From assembly GCA_965261065.1 (NCBI GenBank), contig OZ253444.1, forward strand, positions 7,688,001 through 7,752,000: DNA of 64,000 nucleotides. The letters are read 5' to 3'. A program made the translations under genes and the position numbers. Below are positions 1 to 9,597 of the stretch, piece by piece (position 1 is the first letter of the stretch; every line of letters starts with the position of its first letter). The notes under the pieces were generated by a model. It ran no database searches, was not told where the DNA came from, and saw only the letters and a list, made by a program, of their open reading frames with translations. The DNA comes from JAKZVK01 sp965261065 (lineage in GTDB: Bacteria > Acidobacteriota > Terriglobia > Bryobacterales > UBA6623).

Positions 1-1
1 G

Positions 2-85
2 GGCGAGGTCGGCACCCACAGCGGCGTGTTGAAGTCCACGGGCTATGAGTACCAGCGGTCGATCCTGCATGCCCGGCGAGGCTAG
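2..85 (+). CDS. C-terminal fragment of an unidentified protein
   Basis: An open frame enters from the left edge and stops at a TAG at 83-85, giving 27 residues ending in LHARRG. It would be the 3' end of a gene convergent with the ferrochelatase, whose stop lies 13 bases away. The fragment is too short to assign to a family, and it could be a chance open frame. Confidence 0.3.
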   Translation, partial: GEVGTHSGVLKSTGYEYQRSILHARRG

Positions 86-98
86 CGCAGCCGGCCGG

Positions 99-1130
99 TT
101 AGGCTTGTGACACGGCGGGACGCCGCGGGCGGGGACAGCAGTCGGGGGGGCAGACGTCCGGCCGCAGGCCAAGGTCGCCGAGCGATCTGCGCGGCACGTT
201 CTCGTCGAGACGCTCCAGAACCAACTCGCGGATCATCCTGACGAAGCTGGGGTGGACGCCGACGGTCGCCGCGCGCACCATCTTCAGGCCCGCCCCTTCG
301 GCCACGGCACGGGCCTCGGTGTCGAGATCGTAGACGACCTCCAGATGATCAGAGATGAACCCGATAGGCGCCACGACCGATGCTCGGCTGCGTCCGGACG
401 CGGCTCGTTCCCTCAAGAAGTCACAGATGTCAGGCTCGAGCCATGGCTGTGACGGCGGCCCGCTGCGGCTTTGGTAAACCAATGTCCAGCGGTCTCGACC
501 GAGTTCCCGCGAGACGAGCCGGGCGGCCTCTTTCAGTTGTTCCACATAGCGCGACGATTGGGCCATTGAAAGCGGGATGCTGTGGGCCGTGTACACCAAC
601 TCCGCCGCCTCGCGTTCGGCCTCGGGCAGTTGGCTGATCGCCGCGCGGACGTTCTCGGCCATCGGCACGATGAAGCCCGGATGGTTGAAAAAGGCGCGCA
701 GCTTGTGGACCTCGGGGGCGTCCGGTCCGACCTGCTCGCGAGCCACCTCAATGTCATCGAGATACTGCCGGCAGCCGGAGTAGGAGCTGTAGGCCGACGT
801 CACGAAAGCAAGGGCGCGGCGAACACCGTCGTCGGTCATCTGCCGCAGCGTGTCGGCCAGCAGAGGATGCCAGTTACGGTTGCCCCAATAGACCGGCAGG
901 GTGAGACCCTGGCGGGAGAACTCCGCCTCGATCGCGGAGATGAGCGCACGGTTCTGGTCGTTGATGGGGCTCTTGCCGCCGAAGCTGTCATAGTGTTCGG
1001 CCACCTCCATCAGGCGTTCGCGGGGCACGTTGCGGCCGCGCAAAACGTTCTCGAGGAAAGGGATTACGTCCTCGGGCCTCTCGGGGCCCCCGAACGAAAG
1101 AAGCAGAAGGGCGTCGTAGGAGTTGGCCAT
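99..1130 (-). CDS. hemH: Ferrochelatase (HemH/CpfC type)
   Basis: Inserts Fe2+ into a porphyrin at the end of haem synthesis, either protoporphyrin IX or coproporphyrin III. At 343 aa it has normal family length. Seen: N-terminal FGGPE (13-17), the metal-site histidine in YTAHSIP (H183) and the conserved acidic motif in SDHLEVVYD (E264). Cys120 in SYSGCRQY and the C-terminal CPPDCC (C327, C331, C332) match the four-cysteine pattern that binds a [2Fe-2S] cluster in actinobacterial and some proteobacterial ferrochelatases, so a cluster is likely here too (inference). The sequence cannot tell the protoporphyrin from the coproporphyrin branch. It lies 139 bases downstream of an S41 peptidase on the same strand; no other haem gene is in view. 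Confidence 0.95.
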   Translation of the reverse strand: MANSYDALLLLSFGGPERPEDVIPFLENVLRGRNVPRERLMEVAEHYDSFGGKSPINDQNRALISAIEAEFSRQGLTLPVYWGNRNWHPLLADTLRQMTDDGVRRALAFVTSAYSSYSGCRQYLDDIEVAREQVGPDAPEVHKLRAFFNHPGFIVPMAENVRAAISQLPEAEREAAELVYTAHSIPLSMAQSSRYVEQLKEAARLVSRELGRDRWTLVYQSRSGPPSQPWLEPDICDFLRERAASGRSRASVVAPIGFISDHLEVVYDLDTEARAVAEGAGLKMVRAATVGVHPSFVRMIRELVLERLDENVPRRSLGDLGLRPDVCPPDCCPRPRRPAVSQA

Positions 1131-1269
1131 CGACGTCGTTTCCGTAGCGCGTGGTCAGTGAGGAAAGCACCGGCACGGGCACAACTCCAGCGGCGTTCCG
1201 AGCGGGGTACAGCGAACTCCCGGATATGCGTGTAGATTGAACGGCTCAGCCCGGCGTCGCCGCCGCTTC

Positions 1270-2847
1270 TCAGTGCTGGGCGACCAGGCTGCCCGCCGAC
1301 TCAAGCAGTGCCTTGGCCTTGGGCAGCAACTCGAGCGCCTGTTGGACGATAGGGTCAAGGCTGTGCTTGACCCTTTGCCCCTCGTCCAAGTCGAACGCCG
1401 AAATGTACACTTCTGTCGTCAGCACTCTCTTGATGTAGTCAACATTTTGGCCGAAACCGGCTTCTTCGAACTCGATCTTCTCGCGGTAGAGAAACTGGCG
1501 GAACTCCTCGATCACGAGGTCGGTCGCCTCCCAACTGGTACCCAGCTCGGTGTGCTCGAGTGTGTACTCCTGCGCGAAGGTCTGGATCGCATAGTTTCGC
1601 GCCAGGTTGAGTTGAAAGTCGTTGAGCTTCGGTTCGGCGAGTCGGACATCGGGCGTGATGCCTCCTCCACCGAAAACGCGGCGGCCGTTGTCAGTCAGCC
1701 GAACGTCGTCGGTTTCGGGCTCGTAGGCCTCGCTGCAGGGGTCGGAATAGTACTTCCACAGCGACACGTCGTCAAAACTGCGCTGGATCAGGCGGCCTGT
1801 CGGCGTGTAGTAACGCGCGGTGGTCAGCAGTAGCCCTGCGGTCTCCGGCAGGGGAAAGACGGTCTGCACCAGCCCCTTGCCGAACGTAGGCGTGCCGGCG
1901 ATCAGGGCGCGGTCGTGGTCTTGCAATGCGCCGGCAACGATCTCCGAAGCCGAAGCCGAGTCGCAATCGACCAGCACGACCATCGGGTAGACCTCGCCGC
2001 GATTGCCGTTCTTGACGTCGTACTTACGCTCGTTCGACGAACGGCCGTGGTGCGAGACGATCACCTGGCCCTTCTCGAGAAAGCGGTCCGAGACGTAAAC
2101 TCCCTCGCTGAGCAGCCCACCTCGGTTGCGCCGCAGGTCGAGGACGAGCCCCTTCAGCCGATCCCCTTTGAATCCCTCCAAGGCATCGTCCAACTCGCGG
2201 CCCGTGGTTTCGTTGAAGCGATCGAGCTTGATGAACCCTACGTCGGGCTTGATGAAGAACGATGACGAAATGCTGGGATAGTCGATCGAGGCCCGGACAA
2301 CCTCTACCCTGATCATCCCGTCGACGCCCCGTCGATCGACACCGATTTTGACCTTGGTGCCGACCGGACCGCGTAGATTCTTCGCGACCTCGCCTACTGA
2401 CAGACCCTCCATGGCTTCGCCATCGACTTCCGCGATGACGTCGCCCGGCCGCAGTCCCGCCCGGTAGGCCGGCGTTTTCGGAAACGGCGCGATGACGACG
2501 GTGTTGCCGTTGCGGGGGCCGATCTGCATCCCGACACCCGCATAATGGCCCTTCTGCTCGCTGCGCAACTGGTTAAACGACTCGGGATCCACGAACTGCG
2601 AGTGCGGGTCGAGTGCATGCAGCATGTTGGGCAGCGCCCCGTGGTAGATAACGTCTTCCGAGTCTACCGCTTCGGCGTAGTGCTGTTCGATGACGGCCAG
2701 CACCTTCGTGAAACTGTCGACGTTTTCGTCGACGCCGCCGTCCGACGACGCCGCCACGATGTGCGGCCCGAGCGCGCCTCCCAACAGTCCGCACAACAGA
2801 ATCGCCGAGAACGACACCACCAGAACTCGTGCTTTGCGAATGATCAT
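1270..2847 (-). CDS. S41 C-terminal processing peptidase, copy 1
   Basis: Periplasmic tail-specific serine protease of the CtpA/Prc family, 525 aa. An N-terminal hydrophobic segment (about 8-32) serves as signal or anchor. A PDZ domain follows (about 95-180, with the RPGDVI core), then the S41 catalytic core. DLRRNRGG at 237-244 is the family's DLRxNxGG motif. The catalytic serine lies in DSASASEI (297-302) and the lysine in TFGKG (K324). A paralogue at 6246-7865 has the same architecture, very similar motifs and a similar C-terminal end (LLP repeated around VRQA/VQQA). The start is the ATG giving MIIRKAR just before the hydrophobic segment. Substrate unknown. Confidence 0.95.
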   Translation of the reverse strand: MIIRKARVLVVSFSAILLCGLLGGALGPHIVAASSDGGVDENVDSFTKVLAVIEQHYAEAVDSEDVIYHGALPNMLHALDPHSQFVDPESFNQLRSEQKGHYAGVGMQIGPRNGNTVVIAPFPKTPAYRAGLRPGDVIAEVDGEAMEGLSVGEVAKNLRGPVGTKVKIGVDRRGVDGMIRVEVVRASIDYPSISSSFFIKPDVGFIKLDRFNETTGRELDDALEGFKGDRLKGLVLDLRRNRGGLLSEGVYVSDRFLEKGQVIVSHHGRSSNERKYDVKNGNRGEVYPMVVLVDCDSASASEIVAGALQDHDRALIAGTPTFGKGLVQTVFPLPETAGLLLTTARYYTPTGRLIQRSFDDVSLWKYYSDPCSEAYEPETDDVRLTDNGRRVFGGGGITPDVRLAEPKLNDFQLNLARNYAIQTFAQEYTLEHTELGTSWEATDLVIEEFRQFLYREKIEFEEAGFGQNVDYIKRVLTTEVYISAFDLDEGQRVKHSLDPIVQQALELLPKAKALLESAGSLVAQH

Positions 2848-3017
2848 GCGATCCGCCCTCCCCGAAGCCCAGCCTCTATAGGCGCAGTTGCCACCAGTAT
2901 ATCAAGCACCTGCCGAGCACTCCCACAACACGCGTGTAAATCAACACCCCGACGCACCACGGGTGCATTTTCTCTCGTAGAGGCGGACCGCTGTATCCGC
3001 CCCAATGCCGGGTATTA

Positions 3018-4380
3018 ACCGGGCACATGGGTAACACATGATGCCAAGCACATAGGTAACACTTTGAGGCATAGAACATTTCTGGGAGGGAATGCTTTAT
3101 GCCGTGGCAGGAGACCTGTGTGCGAGACGAGAGAACCCATTTTATCGTGGACTGGGAAAGAGACGAGGAGTCGATGGCCGAGCTGTGCCGGCGCTACTCG
3201 GTGAGCCGCAAGACCGGCTACAAATGGCTGCAGCGCTACCAGCAGCAGAGCTGGGAAGGTTTGCAGGACCACTCCCGGGCGCCGCAACGCCATCCCGGTC
3301 AGACCGCGGCCGCGATCGAGCAAGAGATTCTCGCTCTGCGGGCGCAGCACAGTCGCTGGGGTGCGGTCACCTTGAGGGCGCGGCTGCAGCGAAGGCAGCC
3401 CGACGTGGCATGGCCGGCGGTGAGCACGATCGGAAATCTGCTGCGACGACACGGTCTGAGCGTGCCCCGACGACGCCGGCCCCGCGCCGCACCGACCCCG
3501 CTGCCGCTGACGCCAGGCAAGCAGCCCAACCAGGTTTGGTGCTCCGACTTCAAAGGCTGGTTTCGCACCCAAGACGGCCGGCGCTGCGATCCCTTAACGA
3601 TCTCGGACGCGGCCAGCCGCTACCTGTTGCGGTGCCCGGCGGTGACGAAACCGGACGGGGACCATGTTCGGCCGTTGTTCGAGGCGACGTTTCGAGAGTT
3701 TGGACTGCCGCGGGTGATGCGCACCGACAACGGGCCGCCGTTTGCGACCCTGGCGGTGCACGGGCTGGGGCGGCTGGCAGTGTGGTGAATCAAGTTGGGG
3801 ATCTGTCCCGAGCGGATCGAGCCGGGACATCCGGAACAGAACGGGCGGCATGAGCGGATGCACCGTACGCTGAAGCAAGAGACCGCCGCGCCGCCAGCGG
3901 CGAATCTGCGAGCGCAGCAACGGGCGTTTGATGGCTTTCGCAGCGACTACAACGAGGAGCGACCGCACCAGGGACTGGAGTTGCGAACCCCTGGTGAGTG
4001 TTATCACGGCGCGGCGCGGGCGTATCCGTCGCGGGTGGACGAGCCGGAGTATGCGGCGCCGATGCAGGTGCGGCGCGTGATGGATGGGCGGATTCGCTGG
4101 CGGCGTCAACGAGTGTTCGTCGGCAAGGGACTCAACGGGGAGCGGGTCGGGGTGGAGGAGATCGAGGAGGGCGTGTGGCGAGTGTGGTTTTCCTTTTATG
4201 AGTTGGGAGTATTCGAGGAACGAGAGCGGCGGTTGCGCCCGAGCAAGGGCCCAGCGGCGGGCCCTTCGTCCGGGGGTGGGACTTGACTCTGGTCGCCCTC
4301 CGGGCTCCCTGCGTCAAGCCCCACCCCGGACGAAAAGTGTTACCTATGTGCTTGGCATAAAGTGTTACCTATGACCCGGT
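3018..4380 (+). mobile_element. IS481-like insertion sequence with long imperfect terminal repeats
   Basis: About 1.36 kb. The left end (3018-3065) and right end (4334-4380) form an imperfect inverted repeat of about 46 bp. Each end carries the word GTAACAC twice, which looks like paired transposase-binding sites. The two ends share the inner block GCCAAGCACATAGGTAACAC. No convincing target duplication was found. The element sits in the gap between the first S41 peptidase and the CocE-like hydrolase and interrupts no recognisable gene. Family assignment rests on the transposase. Confidence 0.8.
3099..4286 (+). pseudogene. IS481-type transposase with an internal stop
   Basis: DDE transposase of the IS481/IS3 superfamily: N-terminal helix-turn-helix (about 20-55), then an rve-type core with the first Asp in WCSDFKGW, the second in RTDNGPPF and the Glu in GHPEQNGRHE. 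The frame is cut by a TGA at 3786-3788 between residues that read LAVW and IKLGICP. The family normally has two tryptophans here, so one TGG-to-TGA change explains the break. The downstream part continues in the same frame to 4286. Unless the stop is read through, the element cannot move itself. The start is the ATG giving MPWQETCV; an upstream GGGAGGG is a plausible ribosome site. Confidence 0.85.
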
Positions 4381-4440
4381 CAGTTCAGCCGCGGCCGACA
4401 CCCAGGTTCGGTCCGATCGGGATCTCACGGCTGCCTATCG

Positions 4441-6177
4441 CTACTCAGGGATCACAGGCAGCAGAATGTGCGACGGATGCTGCCGGTCGTGATAGATCGT
4501 CTGCTCGGCGACTTCGATCTCCGCGTCCACGCCCTGCTCGTGGCCGGTATTCGGATTGCGGTCCCACATCGGGAAGTTGCTGCTCGTCACGTGAACGCGA
4601 ATACGATGCCCCTTCAAGAACACGTTACTGGTGGCGTGTAGGTTGATCGTGTATTCGTAGATCCTGCCCGGCTCCAGTAGACGGGGCGGCTCCCAGATGG
4701 ACTCGCGAAACCGGGCGCGGATGATGCCCTCGGTGAGATTGTACGCAGTACCGTCCGGGTAGACGTCGATCAGCCGGCCGATGAAGTCCGTATCCCGTGC
4801 GGAGGTTGCGGCGTATAGCTTAACGGTGATGGGTCCGGTGACTTCGAGATCCTCGGCCAGCGGCGCGCTGGTGAACAGCAACACGTCTTCGCGGTCCTCG
4901 TTGGGGCTCTGGTCGACGGGCCCCGCGCGAATCACGCCGGGGACGGCCGTGGCAGAGTGATTTCCGCCGAGCGTTGGAACGGGGTCTTCGGGGTCGTACC
5001 GATAGACGGTCGGCGGGTTGTCGCCAGGCGGCTCCGTGGACATCAGGCCGCGTGTGCTTTCCCCGGGACGGAGGTAGTATTCGGTGAACCGTGTTCGCGC
5101 CAGAGGCCATTCGCGCTCCTGCCGCCATTGATTGACGCCCATCACAAAGATCCGCACCTTCGGTTCGTCACGAACCCCGTTGTCCTTTTCCTTCACCACC
5201 CAGTCGAGCCAGCGGATAGCGAGGCCGATTTCGTCCTTCTCGGGATCGTCGCCACGGGGGTTGTTATAGAAGTCACGGTCGCCGACTATCTTGTTCCTGC
5301 TATGCGTGGTCGGGCTGATGGCGACGCGGATCTCGTCGCTGGCGGCGAGCTTGGTGAGTTTCTCGAAGTAGTCGAGCGTGGCGCCGGCATAGTTGTCGTA
5401 CCAGCCGCTCATCAAGTACACCGGGATGCGGATCTTCTCGAGCTTGTGCCTCGTGCCGATGGCCTTCCAGAAATCGTCGTAGCTGGAATGCGTAAGGTAG
5501 TCTTGGTAGAGCTTATTCCGCCGGGTCCCGGCGACGGTATCGAGGGTGTTGAGCGGCAGGTGCCGGTACCACTTCCAATACCCGAATCGCTCCACCTTCT
5601 GCTTGGCCTCGGGCGAGTAGTCGTGGATGCGCCGCGCCGTGTGCGCGAGTTGGAGAGCGCCGTGATCGCGATAGGCGCGCTGCCACAGGTCGGGGTTGAC
5701 GTTCTGCGGGACGATGGCCTTCAGGTTCGGGTGCCCTTCCGGTGCGGCCAACCATTGTGTGGCGCCGTAATATGAACTGCCGTACATGGCAATTCGGCCG
5801 TCGCACCACGGTTGGCGACTGACCCAATCGATGCCGTCATAGCCGTCCTCCGCATCATCGAAGAAGCGGTTGTCCATGCCTTGGTCGCCTTCCGAGCCAA
5901 GGTGGCCGCGAGTGGCCTGCCCCACAAATACGTAGCCCGCCTCGACGAAGCGGTCTGAGATGCCTCCCCAAAAGTCGGTGTCATACCAGCGGATCAGCAC
6001 CACGGGAAATCTGCCTGGGCCGGGCCGGACGATCTTAGTCCGCAGCTTCACGCCGTCCCGCATGGGGACCATGACCTCTTCCCTCTCAATCGCAGCGGAC
6101 GACATTCCTACAAGAATTCCCACAAGTGCGAGCGCCGGCACGGCTGCCGTGAGGGAGTTCCTCGGTAACGGTTTCAT
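4441..6177 (-). CDS. CocE/NonD family hydrolase, exported
   Basis: Alpha/beta-hydrolase of the X-Pro dipeptidyl-peptidase/cocaine-esterase family, which cleaves acyl or peptide bonds; substrate unknown. 578 aa from the chosen ATG (MKPLPRNS), which gives a clean signal peptide ending near MSSAAIE; an in-frame ATG 30 bases upstream adds a Cys-rich leader and is less likely. Seen: nucleophile elbow GSSYYG (Ser about 135), the acid in SGWYDNY and a probable catalytic His in SPTTHSRN. The C-terminal third is the jelly-roll XPDPP_C domain (from about LEVTGPITVKLY). It is read in the same direction as the S41 gene upstream of it (stop 6246), with 68 bases between. Confidence 0.93.
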   Translation of the reverse strand: MKPLPRNSLTAAVPALALVGILVGMSSAAIEREEVMVPMRDGVKLRTKIVRPGPGRFPVVLIRWYDTDFWGGISDRFVEAGYVFVGQATRGHLGSEGDQGMDNRFFDDAEDGYDGIDWVSRQPWCDGRIAMYGSSYYGATQWLAAPEGHPNLKAIVPQNVNPDLWQRAYRDHGALQLAHTARRIHDYSPEAKQKVERFGYWKWYRHLPLNTLDTVAGTRRNKLYQDYLTHSSYDDFWKAIGTRHKLEKIRIPVYLMSGWYDNYAGATLDYFEKLTKLAASDEIRVAISPTTHSRNKIVGDRDFYNNPRGDDPEKDEIGLAIRWLDWVVKEKDNGVRDEPKVRIFVMGVNQWRQEREWPLARTRFTEYYLRPGESTRGLMSTEPPGDNPPTVYRYDPEDPVPTLGGNHSATAVPGVIRAGPVDQSPNEDREDVLLFTSAPLAEDLEVTGPITVKLYAATSARDTDFIGRLIDVYPDGTAYNLTEGIIRARFRESIWEPPRLLEPGRIYEYTINLHATSNVFLKGHRIRVHVTSSNFPMWDRNPNTGHEQGVDAEIEVAEQTIYHDRQHPSHILLPVIPE

Positions 6178-6245
6178 TTGCCGATCACAACAAGCGCAGC
6201 CGGTCAAACGGGGCGCAAGCCCCGGACCCGTCCTGTCGGTCAGCC

Positions 6246-7865
6246 TTAGCGCTTTTGTGCAAGCGACTCGGTGACGCGGTCGAGGAGCTGGGCCGCTTCA
6301 GGAAGTAGATCGACCGCTTGGCGGACGGCCGGGTCGAGTTCAGCCTCCGCGCGTAGGCCCTCGTCGATATCGAAGCACGCGATGTAGATGTGCTTCTTGA
6401 GTTCACGGTTGACCCAGCTCGATTCGGCGGCGAGTTCTTGGCGGGTGTAGGGGATCGTCCGCTCAGTCAAATAGGCCTCGAAGGCATCGAAGTCCGCCCG
6501 CCCCGGTTGCCATCCGGACCTCAGGTCTTCCTCCGCCAGGCAGTAACGCTGGGCGTAGCCCTCAAAGGCGCGGCGCATCTGGAATCCACGCTGGAACTCC
6601 GTACGCCGCAGTTCCGGCAACTCGACATCGGGAGCGATGCCACCACCGCCGTAGACCTGTCTTCCAAGATCGGTCAGCCTGGGGTCAAGCTTGGGAGGGC
6701 GATAGGAGACGCTGCAAGGGTCGTCAAAGTAGCTGGCCGGAACCACGCCGTCGTACGGCCGCTGGATCAGCCGGCCGCTCGGCGTGTAGTAGCGTGCGGT
6801 CGTCAGCACCAGCCCCGCCGTGCCCGAAAGATTGTAAACGGCCTGCACCAGCCCTTTGCCAAACGTGTTCGAGCCCACGACCAGGGCGCGATCGTGGTCC
6901 TGCAACGCCCCGGCCACGATCTCCGAAGCCGAGGCCGAGTGGCAATTGGTAACGACGACCATTGGATACTGCGCCCGAGCGCCCCGCCGCTTCGCCTCGT
7001 AGGCTCGCTCTTGGGATGCGCGGCCGTGGTGCGACACGATACTCTGCCCACGATCGAGGAAGCGCTCCGTAACGTGGACGCCCGCCGACAGCAATCCGCC
7101 TTGGTTGTCACGCAGATCCAACAGCAGCCCGCGCAGATCCTGCTTTTCGAACTCGCCGAGAATCTTGTCGATCTCGTCGGCCGTCGTCTCGTTGAAGCTG
7201 TCGATCCGAACGTAGGCGACGCCTGGGTCGATGTAGAAGGCGAGCGGTACGCTGGCGCGTGGAATGCTTGCGCGCACGAGGCTCACTTCAATCAGATCGT
7301 CGACTCCTTCGCGACGCACCCCAACCTGCACTGTCGTCCCCTCAAGGCCACGAACGTTGAGGGCGACTTGATCGACGGTCAGTTCCCGCGCGGACTCGCC
7401 GTCGATCGAGGCGATCACATCGCCCGGCCGGATGCCTGCGCGAAAGGCCGGCGTTTTCGGGAAGGGGTAGTCGACGATCGTCTCCTCGCCGAACTGCTTA
7501 ATGAGCATCCCCACGCCGGCGTAGCTGCCGCGCTGGTCCTCGCGCAGCCGCTCGAACGCCTTGGGCTCGAAGAACATGGAGTGCGGATCGAGGCGCTGCA
7601 GCATGGCCGGGATCGCCCCGTTGTAGAGGGCGCTCTCAAAGTCGCCCTCTTCCGCGTACTCGCGCTCGAGGATCGCAATCGCCTCGGCCATCTCGGCGAC
7701 TTCGGTTTCCACTGCATCCTGCTTATGGGCTGTTGCAGCGCTGCCGATGCTGGGTCCGTAGCGGCCTCCGACGAGGACCGCGATCACGAGAACGGCGGCT
7801 ACGAACAGCAGCGAACGTCCGTTCGAGGTCATAGAGAGAAGGGAGCGGGAGCTTGGCGAGGCCAT
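6246..7865 (-). CDS. S41 C-terminal processing peptidase, copy 2
   Basis: Paralogue of the peptidase at 1270-2847, 539 aa. N-terminal transmembrane segment (about 18-34), PDZ domain (about 110-195 with RPGDVI), S41 core with DLRDNQGG (250-257), the serine in HSASASEI (about 310-315) and the lysine in TFGKG (K337). A second in-frame ATG at 7832 (MTSNGRS) would still keep the membrane segment and may be the true start. A TATACT-like box lies upstream on the minus strand near 7880. The IS1202-type element inserted at 7921 may have cut off more distant control sequence. Both copies plus the CocE-like gene could form one functional group, but this is only positional. Confidence 0.95.
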   Translation of the reverse strand: MASPSSRSLLSMTSNGRSLLFVAAVLVIAVLVGGRYGPSIGSAATAHKQDAVETEVAEMAEAIAILEREYAEEGDFESALYNGAIPAMLQRLDPHSMFFEPKAFERLREDQRGSYAGVGMLIKQFGEETIVDYPFPKTPAFRAGIRPGDVIASIDGESARELTVDQVALNVRGLEGTTVQVGVRREGVDDLIEVSLVRASIPRASVPLAFYIDPGVAYVRIDSFNETTADEIDKILGEFEKQDLRGLLLDLRDNQGGLLSAGVHVTERFLDRGQSIVSHHGRASQERAYEAKRRGARAQYPMVVVTNCHSASASEIVAGALQDHDRALVVGSNTFGKGLVQAVYNLSGTAGLVLTTARYYTPSGRLIQRPYDGVVPASYFDDPCSVSYRPPKLDPRLTDLGRQVYGGGGIAPDVELPELRRTEFQRGFQMRRAFEGYAQRYCLAEEDLRSGWQPGRADFDAFEAYLTERTIPYTRQELAAESSWVNRELKKHIYIACFDIDEGLRAEAELDPAVRQAVDLLPEAAQLLDRVTESLAQKR

Positions 7866-7920
7866 GCTTCCTCAAGACTAGTATATCCCGTGTACCGAGG
7901 AATCCTCCGGTCAGGGTAGT

Positions 7921-9518
7921 TGTCAACGCCCAATAGAAATGTCCCCCTCGGTAGCTCGATAGAAGTGTCCCCTTGTGTTTCTTGTTCGTAGGAGAGATAT
8001 CGTCGTCGTCGGGGCTGTGGAACTGTGGGAATCGCGTAGCGATTTCCAAGGGGCGGTGGGAAGGGTGGAAAACCATCCACCGCTCCTCGAACCCGGTACT
8101 GCTGCCTCGAGAGATTTTCCACGCTTTCCATCCGACCCGGCATTTCCACAGCCCTCTTATGTATTCGCAGCCCGTTTTTTCCGTAACACAGCTCGCCGCC
8201 AGGGGTGGTCCGCCGCCGGCTTGCGCCCGCCCTCCGGACGCTGCTGTGGTGCTGGTTTCGTCCGCAGCTGTGGCGTCGGCGTGGCGATCACGTCGTGCTC
8301 GATCTCGTGCCCGTCAAACCTCACCTGCAAGCTCTCATCGCGCCACTGTTGGACCGTCACCCGTGCCCCCGCCCCCACGCCCTGGTTGCGTTTCGGCTTC
8401 AACTGCAAACAACGATTCTCGAAACGCACCACCCGGTCGTTGCTCACCACGCGTTCGTACTCGCAACAGAACACCCCTCGCAGCTCGGTGCCGCGGGGGA
8501 GCGCCTGGTGAAAGTCCGCTGCCGCCGCCGGCTCACAGGCGAAGCGCTCGTTGTGCTCGGCCAGGTACTCCTCGTCGAGATAACGGTTCGCCGCCTCGTA
8601 CTCGACGATCCCGCGCAGCCGCATCTTCTTGATCAGGCGGTCTTGGTGCGTGCCGTGATGGCGCTCCACTCGGCCCTTGGCTTGCGGCGAGGAAGCCGCC
8701 ATGATCGTAATGCCGAGCTTGGCACACATGCGCCCGAACTGCGTCTCGGGCTTGATGCCTGCCAGCGCTTCCCGCGACGTCGGCTGGCGCTGGTAGACGT
8801 TTTTCCAGTCGCAGTACAACGCCTTGGGAACGCCGTGTTGACGCACCCAGGCTGCGAGCAGATCGGCCGCGGCCCAGGTCGTTTCCTGGTCCGAGAAACG
8901 GCACAGCGCCACACCGGTCGCGTCATCGACGAAGTTCATCAGACAGGCTTTCGGGCCGCGTTCTTCCAGCCAGTGGTGGTGCGAACCGTCGAGTTGAATC
9001 AGCTCGCCGAAGTGCGCTTTGCGTTGGCGCCGGGTGCGATGCGGTTGGCGCTTGCGACGGCGGCTCCACAGACCCGCGGCGAGCATCCAGCGCCGCAGTG
9101 TTTCGCGCGGCACTTCCAGGCCGTGGTCGGCTGCCAGATGTTCCGACGCCAGCGTCGGCCCGAAGCGCTCGTGCCCCTCGCCCGCATAGTTCTCGCGCAC
9201 CAACTCGAGAACCTGCTGGCGTCGCTTCTGATCGGCTCGGTTCGAAGCACGGCCGACGTTACCGTGCACCAAAGCCTTGGCCCCGCCCGCACGGTAACGC
9301 TTCTTCAGACGCTTCGCATGGCGGTAGCTGACCTCCAGCAGTTCGGCGGCTTCGGTCAACTTCAGTTCTCCTCGTTTCACTCGGCTCAGCACTTCGCCGC
9401 GCCTCAACTCCTTGGCACTCATCCATGTCCTTCCCACTCTCGGCTCCTCCTTCGGAGCCTCAGAGTAGGGGACATTTCTATTGGGCGCTCAAGGGGACAT
9501 TATCATTGGGCTTCAACA
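7921..9518 (-). mobile_element. IS1202-type insertion sequence, copy 1 (1598 bp)
   Basis: Ends are TGTCAACGCCCAATAG at 7921 and, on the other strand, TGTTGAAGCCCAATGA at 9518: imperfect TGT...ACA inverted repeats. It is flanked by a perfect 17-bp duplication CCTCCGGTCAGGGTAGT at 7904-7920 and 9519-9535. Long duplications of this size are known for part of the IS1202 family. It is nearly identical, in opposite orientation, to 13981-15578, and the two differ at only a few bases. Confidence 0.93.
8157..9437 (-). CDS. IS1202-type (ISNCY-like) transposase, copy 1
   Basis: 426 aa, intact. N-terminal helix-turn-helix (about 25-60), then an rve-like core: first Asp in IQLDGSHHHW, second in the YCDWKNVY region and Glu in GRVERHHGT. 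DGSxHxW...RGP and NFVDDATG are typical of IS1202/ISNCY transposases. The C-terminus is basic (LRKKRAANT). The chosen ATG (MGRTWMSAKELRR) follows a GGAAGGAC-type ribosome site. Only a handful of base differences separate it from the second copy, so both may be active. Confidence 0.92.
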   Translation of the reverse strand: MGRTWMSAKELRRGEVLSRVKRGELKLTEAAELLEVSYRHAKRLKKRYRAGGAKALVHGNVGRASNRADQKRRQQVLELVRENYAGEGHERFGPTLASEHLAADHGLEVPRETLRRWMLAAGLWSRRRKRQPHRTRRQRKAHFGELIQLDGSHHHWLEERGPKACLMNFVDDATGVALCRFSDQETTWAAADLLAAWVRQHGVPKALYCDWKNVYQRQPTSREALAGIKPETQFGRMCAKLGITIMAASSPQAKGRVERHHGTHQDRLIKKMRLRGIVEYEAANRYLDEEYLAEHNERFACEPAAAADFHQALPRGTELRGVFCCEYERVVSNDRVVRFENRCLQLKPKRNQGVGAGARVTVQQWRDESLQVRFDGHEIEHDVIATPTPQLRTKPAPQQRPEGGRKPAADHPWRRAVLRKKRAANT

Positions 9519-9597
9519 CCTCCGGTCAGGGTAGTGTCCTAATCTTGAGCGAACTACGCTCTGGTCTCCTTCACGAATGGCCTTAGGAGGACGGGTC

